The position numbers and the translations under genes are program-made. Shown piece after piece: positions 16,523-25,431 of a stretch of DNA of 64,000 nucleotides. The stretch spans positions 1 through 64,000 of the forward strand of contig NZ_FIZY01000013.1 of the NCBI RefSeq assembly GCF_900060185.1, in the 5' to 3' direction. The notes below the pieces were generated by a model, which searched no databases, was not told the origin of the DNA, and saw only the letters and a program-made list of their open reading frames with translations. This DNA comes from Grimontia marina (GTDB taxonomy: Bacteria > Pseudomonadota > Gammaproteobacteria > Enterobacterales > Vibrionaceae). Numbering within the stretch: position 1 is the stretch's first letter; each line of letters opens with the position of its first letter.

Positions 16523-17776
16523 TCAGCCCAGATTGTCCTTCAGCCTTTCACAATACCAATTGACGAAGTTGATCACGCCAAATTCATAGGTCTTGGAATA
16601 AGGACCTGGACGATAGCCTATCGAATTCACACCAAGTTGGTTGTTTTCCGACAGGGTTCTGTCCTGATCATTGGTGGCGTCCCAAACACGTCGCAAGTTT
16701 TCCGGGTCGTAATCAACACCTTCAACAGCATCCTTGTGCACCAACCAGCGGGTGATGACTTTAGTTTCCTGCGGGCTGATAGGAAGGATTTGGAAAGCAA
16801 TGTGGTGGTCACCCATTCCGTGGTTCCAGGAGTTTGGAAGGTGAAGGATACGCAGGGCACCAAGGTCTGGAGAGGTAATACGTCCCAGCAATTTCTTACT
16901 GGCAGCTTGACCATCCATTGTCATTGAATGTGTCCCTTCCTTCAGCGGTGTCCTGACTATACGGTTTCGATTGTTGTAACGCATTTGGTATTGGTAAGGG
17001 ATATCCATACCAGACCAGAAGGTTTGTTGCTTTTCAACCAGTGCGATAAATTCCGGTGTGGCGCGGGGGTCGTTGTTGTCGTCCCATTCCAGAAGGGAAT
17101 TCAGTAGTTCGGGATGGGAGCTGTCGCAGTGATAGCATTCGCGGTTGTTTTCAACCACCAGTTTCCAGTTGGCTTTTTCGATGATTTCACTCTGTACTGC
17201 CACTTTGGCGTTGTAGAGATCATGTGGTTCCAGGTAGTACTCCATGTCCTGAACGAAGTCTTCGATAGGTGGTGGGTTGTCAGCCAGACAAACGAAAATG
17301 TATCCGCCAGCGACCTGACAATGCACAGATGACAACCCATGGGTCGAGCGATCGAAGCTCTCATCCATGTCTTGCCCGTGAAATACAAGAGAGCCGTCAA
17401 GGTCATAGGCCCATTGATGGTAAGGACAGACAAGTTTTGGAGACTTCCCTTTTGCCGTCAGGCAGATCTTGGAACCACGGTGACGGCATGTGTTGTGGAA
17501 AGCCCTGATTTGGTCCTGATTGTCGCGAAGAATGATGACGGAGCTCAGGCCAATGTCGGCAGTGATGAAACTACCACGTTTAGGTAGGTCACAGCTCACG
17601 CCAGCAAATATCCACTCTTTATGGAAAATCTCTTCCATATCGATCTGGAAAAGTGCCTCACTGTTATAGAACGGCTGTTCCAGCGTATGGTCCGGGATGC
17701 GTCTTTCGAGCATGGTTTTAACTGCATTGCGGTCTATGAGTGCATTATCTATGCGTTGTGTAGGCACTTTAGTCAT
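16523..17776 (-). CDS. gbcA: Glycine betaine monooxygenase, Rieske oxygenase component
   Basis: A 417-residue Rieske non-haem iron oxygenase. The [2Fe-2S] ligands are C97/H99 (CRHRG) and C117/H120 (CPYHQW). The mononuclear iron site is in ENNRECYHCDSSHPEL with H216 and H221. This resembles GbcA, which demethylates glycine betaine to dimethylglycine and releases formaldehyde. Stachydrine and carnitine demethylases are relatives, so the substrate is not fixed by sequence alone. Two BCCT-type betaine carriers 18-20 kb away support betaine. No GbdR-type regulator or dimethylglycine demethylase lies in the window. It is upstream of gbcB and probably cotranscribed with it. Confidence 0.87.
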   Translation of the reverse strand: MTKVPTQRIDNALIDRNAVKTMLERRIPDHTLEQPFYNSEALFQIDMEEIFHKEWIFAGVSCDLPKRGSFITADIGLSSVIILRDNQDQIRAFHNTCRHRGSKICLTAKGKSPKLVCPYHQWAYDLDGSLVFHGQDMDESFDRSTHGLSSVHCQVAGGYIFVCLADNPPPIEDFVQDMEYYLEPHDLYNAKVAVQSEIIEKANWKLVVENNRECYHCDSSHPELLNSLLEWDDNNDPRATPEFIALVEKQQTFWSGMDIPYQYQMRYNNRNRIVRTPLKEGTHSMTMDGQAASKKLLGRITSPDLGALRILHLPNSWNHGMGDHHIAFQILPISPQETKVITRWLVHKDAVEGVDYDPENLRRVWDATNDQDRTLSENNQLGVNSIGYRPGPYSKTYEFGVINFVNWYCERLKDNLG

Positions 17777-18389
17777 CTTCTTTCCCTAGTGAAGTACCGG
17801 TCGTTTAAGTTCATCAGAACGTTCATCCAAACGCGGGGCCGTCTGCGTCCCCAAACGGCTCTTGGGCTGCTTGGGTCTAACTGCATAATGGCTTTGTTTC
17901 TCGGTAGAAAATTATTTAATTACGACTTCGGGATTGCTTGTATACGACCAAGAAGATAGAGCCCTCGGCATCATGGACTTTGCTGCGGTAGTTTGGAACG
18001 AGAATTGGTTTAGTCGCTGATGAGTACACCTACAAAGGAACGCCGTGGTGACAACGCCAGTCAAACTCACTGAATCAGGCATCTTCAGGTTATTTGGGTA
18101 TAATGCATTTCTTTATGATTGAAATATTAATAGAGAAGTTGTATGCAATTGATTTTTTATATTTTCATGGTTTGGTAAAGTCATTTTTATTACAATGAAA
18201 CTTAGGGGTGGGTGTTATGAAACCCGATTTTATTGTCGCATTTATACAAGTTATGTCGCTTCGTATTACACGAAAATTAAATTTCCATATCGTTTATTAA
18301 ATAACGAGAGGAAGATCTATGTTAAGAAATTGTTATATTTTCAGATCTGCCCTACGCTGAGCGAGACCAATAAAAAAGGGTGGTTAAAA
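17777..18389. other. AT-rich intergenic region upstream of the lipase
   Basis: About 610 bases between the divergent gbcA and lipase genes. It holds one copy of the dispersed repeat (18079-18102) and becomes very AT-rich from about 18110. Long frames crossing it lack start signals. It must contain the promoters of both genes, but no operator was recognised. Confidence 0.5.
18079..18102 (-). repeat. Dispersed repeat half-site, inverted copy
   Basis: GCATCTTCAGGTTATTTGGG followed by TATA is the reverse complement of the left arm of the repeat at 2286-2307, with two to three changes. It lies in the gap between gbcA and the lipase. Confidence 0.6.
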
Positions 18390-19439
18390 ATGAAAAAAAC
18401 GATAGCAATGCTCTCACTTTCAACAGCAGCTCTTTCTTTTTCAGCAACTGCCGCCATTGGCCAGCATCCTGTGGTGCTGGTTCATGGCTTGCAAGCCTCT
18501 CAACTGGCTGAAAGGCCTGGTCCATCCGAGGTTTCTGCCGACGGTGAACAATACTGGAAACAGTTTTGGAATACCCACGCAGATGTCCGCATTGACTGGC
18601 CAGCCCACGAGCGGGTAGCAGGTAAGATCGCTAGTGATTATGCGTGGCCGAAATTAAAACAACTTGCGCAAAGTAATACTTGTTCTAACGGATGTATATT
18701 TGTTACGCATTCCACGGGTGACTTGGTGACACGCTATATTTTAGATAACCAAGAAAACTGGCTTTTAAACGAAGGCTTACCTCCATTAAATATTATATCT
18801 ACGTTTGATTTTGCTGGCGCAGGAGGAGGATCCGAGCTTGCTGATTTAGCGGTAAATATTATCGAAGGTGGTGGTGTTTTAAACACAACACTACGACTTG
18901 CAATAGCGCTTTGGCTCGGCGAAATACCAAATAGTAGTAATACTGGCGTATTAAATGATCTCAAAGTATCTAATGCTCGACAAATTGCCCCTTTCCCTGA
19001 CGGTAGGGTTCCTCGCATCCGTTTTACTGGGGATTCAAGCGAGTATCTGGGCATCACCTCGTCTTTCTTGCCTGGTCATGACGATGGAGTTGTGGCTTCT
19101 CACTCCACTTGTGGTTCAAGCACTGTTGGCAGGTTCAGCAGTTGTTCACGTTCTGTCGCATACGACGGCAAACTGAGCTATCAATCGGGCGGCGTCTCGA
19201 GCTTTATGCCACAGCATTACCCTATGTTGATGGGCAAGGGTTATACCCATGATGGGGTGATTGGCAATATTCACCAAGGAAAAGTGACTGCAGCGAACAA
19301 TCGCGTGTCTTTAGGGGACGGCTCGCAGGTTTCTGTCAACACATCTGATTCTTGGTCTTGGTGGAGCTGGACATACTACCGTTATGTAAACGGTTCTGAT
19401 AGCCAAACCATGTCAGAGCTGGTGTCGAACCTGCGATAG
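18390..19439 (+). CDS. Secreted triacylglycerol lipase/esterase
   Basis: A 349-residue exported alpha/beta hydrolase. The signal peptide MKKTIAMLSLSTAALSFSAT ends near residue 22. HPVVLVHGLQ (26-35) is the oxyanion loop. The nucleophile is Ser108 in THSTGD, so the elbow reads T-x-S-x-G, not the usual G-x-S-x-G. Asp232 (GHDDGVV) and His276 (PQHYP) are candidates for the rest of the triad. C98/C102 and C241/C252 could be disulfides. I start at 18390 because GGG lies upstream and the signal peptide begins there. The frame runs open upstream to 18195 without signals. The next gene, 74 bases on, encodes an unrecognised anchored protein and probably forms a unit with this one. Confidence 0.87.
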   Translation: MKKTIAMLSLSTAALSFSATAAIGQHPVVLVHGLQASQLAERPGPSEVSADGEQYWKQFWNTHADVRIDWPAHERVAGKIASDYAWPKLKQLAQSNTCSNGCIFVTHSTGDLVTRYILDNQENWLLNEGLPPLNIISTFDFAGAGGGSELADLAVNIIEGGGVLNTTLRLAIALWLGEIPNSSNTGVLNDLKVSNARQIAPFPDGRVPRIRFTGDSSEYLGITSSFLPGHDDGVVASHSTCGSSTVGRFSSCSRSVAYDGKLSYQSGGVSSFMPQHYPMLMGKGYTHDGVIGNIHQGKVTAANNRVSLGDGSQVSVNTSDSWSWWSWTYYRYVNGSDSQTMSELVSNLR

Positions 19440-19444
19440 CAGAC

Positions 19445-19469
19445 AACGGAGGGGTATGGCTCCTCCGTT
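19445..19469 (+). terminator. Intercistronic hairpin between lipase and partner gene
   Basis: AACGGAGG pairs with CCTCCGTT around a nine-base loop, six bases after the lipase stop. No T-run follows, so full termination is unlikely. It could slow 3' decay of the lipase message or set the ratio of the two products. Confidence 0.5.
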
Positions 19470-19513
19470 ACTGGTTTCTGCGCCAAAGCGCGCTCAAATA
19501 CAAGGATGACTCA

Positions 19514-20578
19514 ATGATGAAAGCGGGGACGGTGCTGATAACTATGGTACTTGCTGGATTGGGTGTTTGGTTACTTGAAGATACCGAAGCAGAAGTACCC
19601 TTGCAGGAGTCTGCAGTCATGGCCTCAGACAATCAAAGGAAAGCCGCTTCTGAGCCTCAGCCTTTGCCACTCGCTAAGCAGAGCGCAACTGAACCGAAGA
19701 CAAATGAAACCTTACCTGTGGTGGAGATCCCCGAAGCCATGACGGCGCAATTTTCTATGGTGGCGCAAACGTTTGAACAAGAGCTGCATTACCCACCTTA
19801 TTCCCAGCCTATCTTATCAGCCGACAGCCCGTATCTTACACCGAACCGTTTTGCTGAAGTGGAAATGCCTGTGCTGGATGGGAAGGAATCGGCAGTCTTG
19901 TTTCTTGATAAATACCGCTTCTTCTATCCAGAACCAGTGCCTTTTAAAGTGAAAAGCTCGCTTCCCATCTTGGGCATGCGCTATTCATTGTTTGATATCG
20001 CTAGCCGTGAAGAAGTAGCCAGAGGCAATAGTGACTGGGCGAGCGGTGAAATGCAGCCGGATGAATCATCGTCTACCCAACTAAGGTTGAAAGTCACGGT
20101 ACGTTTTGAAGGGGGTAGTGATGTGTTAACTGCAGACATCAACTATGCCAATCCCGTGGCTTTTGTGATGGGAGCCCAACCCGCTTATACCCAACAAGCT
20201 GACTGGATGATACCTGTCACTATCGATGCCAAAAAAGCGGGTCTTTATCGTCTGCGTGCCAATTTGTATCGTGAAGATGGCACACCGATTGCCGTTCTGA
20301 CTGAAAAACAGAAGCTATCTGAAGGACAAGGTGAGATTGTGTTGAAGGCGCATCAATCGGTTCTATCTGGAAAAAATGGTGTGTATTCGCTAAAGGACTT
20401 ACAGCTCGAACGAATGTCTGGACGTCCCGGAGAGGAAACACAGTATGGTGTCAGTAAAGTTGGACAAATTGAACTTGGCGAGTTGGACGTGGATGCGTTG
20501 AGTGATCTGCCATATCAACCCTCGGAGCAAGAACGTCAGCAACTTCAATTTTTAAAACACCTGGCCGGTGAGGCCTGA
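19514..20578 (+). CDS. Membrane-anchored periplasmic protein of unknown function, lipase neighbour
   Basis: A 354-residue protein with one N-terminal membrane segment (about residues 4-20). A Pro/Ser/Glu-rich linker follows to about residue 85, then a mostly beta-rich region to about 320 with motifs such as YRFFYPEPVPFKV and AGLYRLRANLYREDG. The middle looks like immunoglobulin-like beta-sandwich domains. The topology (anchor, linker, periplasmic domain) resembles lipase-specific foldases of the LifO type, but those are all-helical, and I see no such sequence. AAGGA precedes the ATG at 19514. Its close position after the lipase suggests a role in folding, secretion or holding of the lipase, which is inference. 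I do not recognise the family. Confidence 0.75.
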   Translation: MMKAGTVLITMVLAGLGVWLLEDTEAEVPLQESAVMASDNQRKAASEPQPLPLAKQSATEPKTNETLPVVEIPEAMTAQFSMVAQTFEQELHYPPYSQPILSADSPYLTPNRFAEVEMPVLDGKESAVLFLDKYRFFYPEPVPFKVKSSLPILGMRYSLFDIASREEVARGNSDWASGEMQPDESSSTQLRLKVTVRFEGGSDVLTADINYANPVAFVMGAQPAYTQQADWMIPVTIDAKKAGLYRLRANLYREDGTPIAVLTEKQKLSEGQGEIVLKAHQSVLSGKNGVYSLKDLQLERMSGRPGEETQYGVSKVGQIELGELDVDALSDLPYQPSEQERQQLQFLKHLAGEA

Positions 20579-20851
20579 TCATAAAGGCTTTATTGGTTTC
20601 TCCCTTTTTATAAACTCCTGCTTCACATCAAAATATGAGTACTAACCCTAGAATATCTATAACACTTCACTTTTCGATGTGATATACATCGCAACCAATT
20701 TTTAATGTCCACCTTTTTTGACTTGATAGCTGTTGGTGAGTTGCTATAAATAAATCGAAATACGCTTTTAAAGCGCATGATGCGCGGCAAAGTGGGCAGG
20801 CCTCCCCGCATTTATGGGGTCTATCATCTTCAATCTACAAGGTTTTCGAGC

Positions 20852-22333
20852 ATGAAACGCAATGGGCGAGATTTGGTTTACTACCTAACACTGGTATGTG
20901 TGCCGATGTTTTTTGCTGTGTTGCTGGGGCTTTATCTCTCCAAATTATCCATTGATAAGCACGTTGATAGCTTTGGGTCGATTTATCTGAAAACCCTTGA
21001 GCGGAAAATTGACTCTCTGACCAACCAGGCGAGGGTGCTCATGAGCGATACCTCTAACTGTGATTCCATCAGGCGTCGGCTGAAGGTCTGGCCGAGTGTT
21101 CATGGATATCTGACTGTGAAAAATGGCCAGATTATGTGTCAATCAGATAGCGTGTTTGATTGGGTTGATCCTTTGTTGGTGACGGCAGGTCTAACGCCAG
21201 GTATCCATAGCTACCCGAAAGCAGGCTCTGCCAATAAAGAGCGCGTATTGGTAATCGTGTCGCAGGACAACTTGAATCCAGCATCGCTTGGTATGGCAAT
21301 CGTGTCGTTGGATGAATTTATCAGCTATATGGACATCTCTGATTCATTGCAATATGAGAAATTGGCGGTCTGGATTGGCGCTAATTGTCTGTTTGACAGA
21401 AGTCAGTACGATTTTGACAACATGCACTATTTCAAGTCAGAGCGTTTTCACATTAAGTTGGGCATAGAGCCGACAGAAAACTATATCTGCTACTCCATGT
21501 TGATGTTCACCTTGTCGAGTATTCCTCTTGGACTGCTGATTTCGCTGTTTATCCATTTGGTAATCATTCGCTTGAAACCGCGTTGCTCACTAGTAGAAGA
21601 GATCAAATCTGCTGTGAAACGTGGCGAGTTTTATCTTGTTTATCAGCCAGTCTATGATGCGATGGGAGAGCTCTATGGTTTTGAAGCTTTGGCGCGCTGG
21701 CAGCATCCAAAAATGGGTGTAGTAGGGCCTGACATTTTTATCCCCGCCATTGAGAAGAACCAGTTAGGCATTGCGTTTACCTACTATGTTTTTGCTCGTG
21801 CCGCTCAGGATATGGCGTTACTAGAGCCTGGCAAAAACTATCACTTGGGCATTAATGTTCCACCAGAGTTTATAATGTGCTCAAACTTTGAAAGCACGTT
21901 GTCGACCCTGATGAAGACATTTGACGGCTTGCCTGTTGCTATCACCCTTGAGGTCACTGAACGCCAGTTACTGGACGAAGCTGCCATTGAACAGATAGAT
22001 ATGGCGCGCCGACTTGGTGTGAAAATTGCGATTGATGATTTTGGCGTCGGGCATACTTCGCTATCTATGCTTCAGCGACTTAATATCGACTACCTGAAAA
22101 TCGATAAGTGTTTTGTGGATACCGTTGGCATCGATTCGGTGAATGCGCCGGTGCTTGAATCTATTATCGAATTGGCGCATCGTCTTAATATCACTATCGT
22201 TGCGGAAGGCGTTGAGAGCGCCAAACAGGTTGATTTCCTTAATCAGCGTGGATGCCAATATCAGCAAGGTTACTTTTATGCTAAGCCACTGACAATGGAT
22301 GAGCTTCTTGAAACTACAGCGCCACGCATTTGA
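20852..22333 (+). CDS. CSS-motif EAL phosphodiesterase (c-di-GMP)
   Basis: A 493-residue inner-membrane enzyme that should hydrolyse c-di-GMP to pGpG. A membrane span near residues 10-30 is followed by a periplasmic CSS-type sensor domain (its cysteine is in SDTSNCDSIR), a second span near residues 216-236, and a cytoplasmic EAL domain. EAL (FEALARW), DDFGVGHTS and AEGVES are intact, so activity is expected. In E. coli the CSS cysteines respond to periplasmic thiol state through DsbA/DsbB. I start at the ATG at 20852, which has AAGG upstream and MKRNGRDLVYYLTL as a typical beginning. The longer frame to 20777 has no support. The gene is alone on its strand. Confidence 0.9.
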   Translation: MKRNGRDLVYYLTLVCVPMFFAVLLGLYLSKLSIDKHVDSFGSIYLKTLERKIDSLTNQARVLMSDTSNCDSIRRRLKVWPSVHGYLTVKNGQIMCQSDSVFDWVDPLLVTAGLTPGIHSYPKAGSANKERVLVIVSQDNLNPASLGMAIVSLDEFISYMDISDSLQYEKLAVWIGANCLFDRSQYDFDNMHYFKSERFHIKLGIEPTENYICYSMLMFTLSSIPLGLLISLFIHLVIIRLKPRCSLVEEIKSAVKRGEFYLVYQPVYDAMGELYGFEALARWQHPKMGVVGPDIFIPAIEKNQLGIAFTYYVFARAAQDMALLEPGKNYHLGINVPPEFIMCSNFESTLSTLMKTFDGLPVAITLEVTERQLLDEAAIEQIDMARRLGVKIAIDDFGVGHTSLSMLQRLNIDYLKIDKCFVDTVGIDSVNAPVLESIIELAHRLNITIVAEGVESAKQVDFLNQRGCQYQQGYFYAKPLTMDELLETTAPRI

Positions 22334-22467
22334 TATAGGGTTTTGATATCTCAGTTAAATTAGCAGCAAGTACTCACTAAATCATGAAGTTGTGATCACC
22401 TTTAGAGATGACGTGATACATATCGACGATGAGCCATTTAGCCTTGCCTGTATAGAGCTTTAACGTG

Positions 22468-23679
22468 CTAACTGTTAGCAAACTGCGGTTGATACTCCTG
22501 CAAGGTTTTCTCCAACATCGCTACACCCAGCGGCAAGTTCGCTTCACCACCTAACTTTTGAATCGTTGATCCCAGAGCATGGATTGTGCGGAAGATATTA
22601 TGCACGCGGCATTGCTCGCCCATTTGCCCGATACGAACAATATTCAGGCCGAAAGAGCCTGAAATCTCCACTTTGAAATCGCGGGAGATGGCGGCCAGAA
22701 TCTCTTTTTGGTTCAATCCTTCCGGCACATTGATGCCAACGACGGAATTCAGGCGCGATGTTTTATCTGCATAAAGGGAGAGGCCCAGGCCTTCAATACC
22801 TGCCTGCAGGGCTAGAGAGCATTTCAGGTGGCGGTCAAAGCGCTTTTCCAAGGTTTCTTCACAGATCAGTCGCAGCGCTTCGTGGATGGCCATGATGCCG
22901 GAAACCGGTGCTGTGTAATGGTACGAGCTTTGGTACCAGAATTTATCGGCCAGTTTGGCATCCAGACACCAGTGACGAAGCGTGTCTTCCCGGGTGGTTA
23001 TTTTAGCCCAAGCTTGCTCAGAAAAGGCGACCAAAGAGACGCCGGGAATGCAGCTGAGGCCTTTTTGTCCGCCAGTGATCACTGCATCTACCCCCCACGC
23101 GTCCATATTGAGTGGCATGGTACTGAGTGTACAGACTGCATCAATAATCACTAAGCATCCCGCTGCTTTGGCGGCGCGACATATTTGAGGCAGCGCACTG
23201 TTATAAACCGTATTGGAGGTTTCACCCTGCACGATAGTGAGCACTTTCGGCTGCACTTCAACAATTGCTTTAGCGATTTCTTCCGGGTTCGCTGCTTGTC
23301 CCTCGGTGATGGTGTAACGGATAACTTCTCCACCAACACGTTCAGACATTTCCGCCAATCGACCGCTAAAAAATCCGTTGCTGACGGACAGCACTTTATC
23401 ATTTGGCACGACAAGGTTTGCTACTGCCATTTCCATGGCTGCAGAACCAGGGCCTGCCACGCCGAGGATATGTGAAGACTCGGTTTGGAAAACATAGCGG
23501 GACATAGATTTAACCTGCTCGATGATGCGAGACATGGTTTCGCCAAGGTGGTTAATCACAATACCGTTGGCGGCGACGACTTTGGCGGGAATTGGGACCG
23601 GGCCAGCACCCATCATCAAAAGCGGTTCTTCGGGGAGGATGGTATCCAGTGATTCGACGATGGGGGCAGATATGTGCAC
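22468..23679 (-). CDS. Class V PLP-dependent aminotransferase (alanine-glyoxylate/PucG-like)
   Basis: A 403-residue cytoplasmic enzyme of aspartate-aminotransferase fold type I, class V. It has LLMMGAGPVPIP near the start, VAGPGSAAMEMAVANLV in the cofactor region, and GGQKGLSCIPG with the PLP-binding lysine. Relatives transaminate glyoxylate with alanine, serine or ureido compounds, and the substrate here is not determined. The start is a GTG at 23679 preceded at six bases by AGGAG. The ATG at 23820 would add 47 non-conserved residues without a ribosome binding site. The gene is divergent from a small membrane protein and HdfR. Glyoxylate or C1/C2 metabolism would fit with the betaine genes, but this is weak. 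Confidence 0.85.
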   Translation of the reverse strand: MHISAPIVESLDTILPEEPLLMMGAGPVPIPAKVVAANGIVINHLGETMSRIIEQVKSMSRYVFQTESSHILGVAGPGSAAMEMAVANLVVPNDKVLSVSNGFFSGRLAEMSERVGGEVIRYTITEGQAANPEEIAKAIVEVQPKVLTIVQGETSNTVYNSALPQICRAAKAAGCLVIIDAVCTLSTMPLNMDAWGVDAVITGGQKGLSCIPGVSLVAFSEQAWAKITTREDTLRHWCLDAKLADKFWYQSSYHYTAPVSGIMAIHEALRLICEETLEKRFDRHLKCSLALQAGIEGLGLSLYADKTSRLNSVVGINVPEGLNQKEILAAISRDFKVEISGSFGLNIVRIGQMGEQCRVHNIFRTIHALGSTIQKLGGEANLPLGVAMLEKTLQEYQPQFANS

Positions 23680-23981
23680 GTATAGCTCCTGTATTGGTTC
23701 TGTGCTTGGGCGACTTCCTGTCGGAAATTCTGCATCATTTTCGGGAAGGAGGGCATGGTCGCACAGTGAAACAGGGATTTCCACGTGTATTGGGGGATAA
23801 CTCGTCGCAATTTGGTGCACTTACTGTTGTCGCTATATTCAGTAACTTATGGCAAGCATTTCGACATCCTTGGTCTCCTTATTGAGACATGTAACTGGTT
23901 GCTTAAGGTTTACACTGTTTACGCAATTTACGAAGAAGCGGCAGTTTGCAAAGGGCAAGGTGGAGAGGGCTTGGAGGCTCG

Positions 23982-24311
23982 ATGTTTGAGACTTGGTTTG
24001 ACATTGCAGTGGGTTCACTGTGGGGATTTTGGCTCGTGATGTACCTCGACAGGTTTTACCGTCGACAAGTCATGGCGATTAACCTGTGCGTGTTTGTTTT
24101 TTGGGGAAGGAGTTTTAAGGCAAACAGGTACCTGTCAACCTTCATCAATATAGTGCTGGTGGTGGTATTCCTGCTGTCAGCGTCTGCATTGATCGGTAGT
24201 TTGGTAGAAAGCTGGGGCCTTTTCATTGTGGCATGGTGCTTAGGGATGGCTGTGTATGCGCTCTGTTTCTCAATGCCAAAACCCGTTTCTCGTCGGCATG
24301 ATACTCTCTAA
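23982..24311 (+). CDS. Small membrane protein of unknown function
   Basis: A 109-residue protein with GGAGG just before the ATG at 23982, which decides the start over an upstream frame. It has at least two, probably three, membrane segments: residues about 5-22, 45-70 (FINIVLVVVFLLSASALIG) and 72-90. The ends are basic. I do not recognise the family. It lies between the divergent aminotransferase and hdfR, on the hdfR strand, 140 bases before that regulator. Confidence 0.6.
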   Translation: MFETWFDIAVGSLWGFWLVMYLDRFYRRQVMAINLCVFVFWGRSFKANRYLSTFINIVLVVVFLLSASALIGSLVESWGLFIVAWCLGMAVYALCFSMPKPVSRRHDTL

Positions 24312-24453
24312 TTTCACGCAGTGCTCTTGCTCAATTTGTAGAACGCGTTCAATTGACCTGCAATCGCACTGATTTGTGCGTTTTAACCTTGACCCAATAC
24401 GGTTTTTCCCTGATAACGCAAGTAGACGACATTATTTTGATTTATTGCTGATT

Positions 24454-25302
24454 ATGGATACCGATCTACTACGCACGTTCCTGGAAGTGAACAAAACTCG
24501 CCATTTTGGTAAGGCGGCGACCAACCTATATTTGACGCAGTCTGCTGTCAGTTTCCGCATTCGCCAGTTGGAAATCAAACTGGGCACGCCAGTGTTTACG
24601 CGTAAACGTCGCGATTTGCGTTTAACGTCAGCAGGTGAACGTTTTGTTCCCTACGCGGAGAGCATTTTGCAGACGTGGGGAAGGGCACGTCAGGATGTTG
24701 CGCTGACCGGTAGCTATCAGCAGCAGCTCACGGTGGGTGCGACGTCGCTGATCTGGGAAATGGACAGTTGTAGCGACTGGTTGGAGCAAGTGGAAGCCAG
24801 GCAACCAGACTGGGCACTTCGCACGGACTCTCTCAACCGCCAGCAAATTTCTACGGCACTGCTTGAGAAGCAAGTAGACGTTGTTTTGACCACCGAACCT
24901 CCAAAACTGGCTGACTTGCAGCAGCATCGCATTACATCGTTCGAGTTGTTGCTGGTTTCCAGCGAGCCGGATCAAGACATGGATACGATAGGCGAATTGC
25001 AGGTGGTGTATCTCGACTGGGGCACCCGCTTTGGACTGGAACACAGCCGCATCATGACGTTGCAGCGAACGCCAATTCTGCACAGTCATGCCTGTCAACC
25101 TGCCCTGAAATTCCTTTTGAATCGTGGTGGCGTTGGTTACTTGCCTTCTACGGTTGCTGAGCCTTGGATCGAAGCAGGCGCGCTGCACGTTGTAAAAGAC
25201 AGCCCGGCCATGGCTAATGAACTTTATCTGGTTTGGCTTTCTATCAGCGACAAACATGAAGATATTGAACTGCTTGTTGCCAGTCTTGAAAAGGAAAGTT
25301 AA
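24454..25302 (+). CDS. hdfR: LysR-family regulator HdfR
   Basis: A 282-residue DNA-binding regulator. The N-terminal winged helix-turn-helix reads MDTDLLRTFLEVNKTRHFGK and LYLTQSAVSFRIRQLE, almost the same as E. coli HdfR ([20 protein letters not shown]). The rest is the effector-binding domain. In E. coli HdfR represses the flagellar master operon flhDC, but Vibrionaceae lack flhDC, so the target here must differ. I start at 24454 on family grounds. A frame from 24376 has no support. A hairpin overlaps its stop codon. Confidence 0.88.
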   Translation: MDTDLLRTFLEVNKTRHFGKAATNLYLTQSAVSFRIRQLEIKLGTPVFTRKRRDLRLTSAGERFVPYAESILQTWGRARQDVALTGSYQQQLTVGATSLIWEMDSCSDWLEQVEARQPDWALRTDSLNRQQISTALLEKQVDVVLTTEPPKLADLQQHRITSFELLLVSSEPDQDMDTIGELQVVYLDWGTRFGLEHSRIMTLQRTPILHSHACQPALKFLLNRGGVGYLPSTVAEPWIEAGALHVVKDSPAMANELYLVWLSISDKHEDIELLVASLEKES

Positions 25303-25321
25303 CGCGCTTTTCTCGCGTTAA
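25299..25321 (+). terminator. Hairpin overlapping the hdfR stop codon
   Basis: TTAACGCG pairs with CGCGTTAA around CTTTTCT, with the hdfR TAA inside the left arm. There is no T-run directly after it, so it is a weak or unusual terminator. Confidence 0.4.
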
Positions 25322-25431
25322 TGTTAGCGGGCTCGATTATTGACGATCCGCGTTTTAAATACTTTTTTTTAACCGTTAAAATACTTAAGTTGGATAGTTT
25401 CTGACTCTAGTGTTTTGTTTAGGAGAAACAA

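Noticed and set aside
19514-20578. LifO-type lipase foldase
   Set aside because: The anchor-linker-domain layout and the lipase neighbour fit, but the sequence is beta-rich and lacks the helical LifO motifs.
22390-22405. TGTGATCACC as a CRP site between the EAL and aminotransferase genes
   Set aside because: Only a half match to TGTGA-N6-TCACA, and it lies between two convergent gene ends where a CRP site would make no sense.
24628-25257. A 209-codon minus-strand frame opposite hdfR
   Set aside because: Same reasoning: it is antisense to a clear LysR gene, with no start signal and no family.
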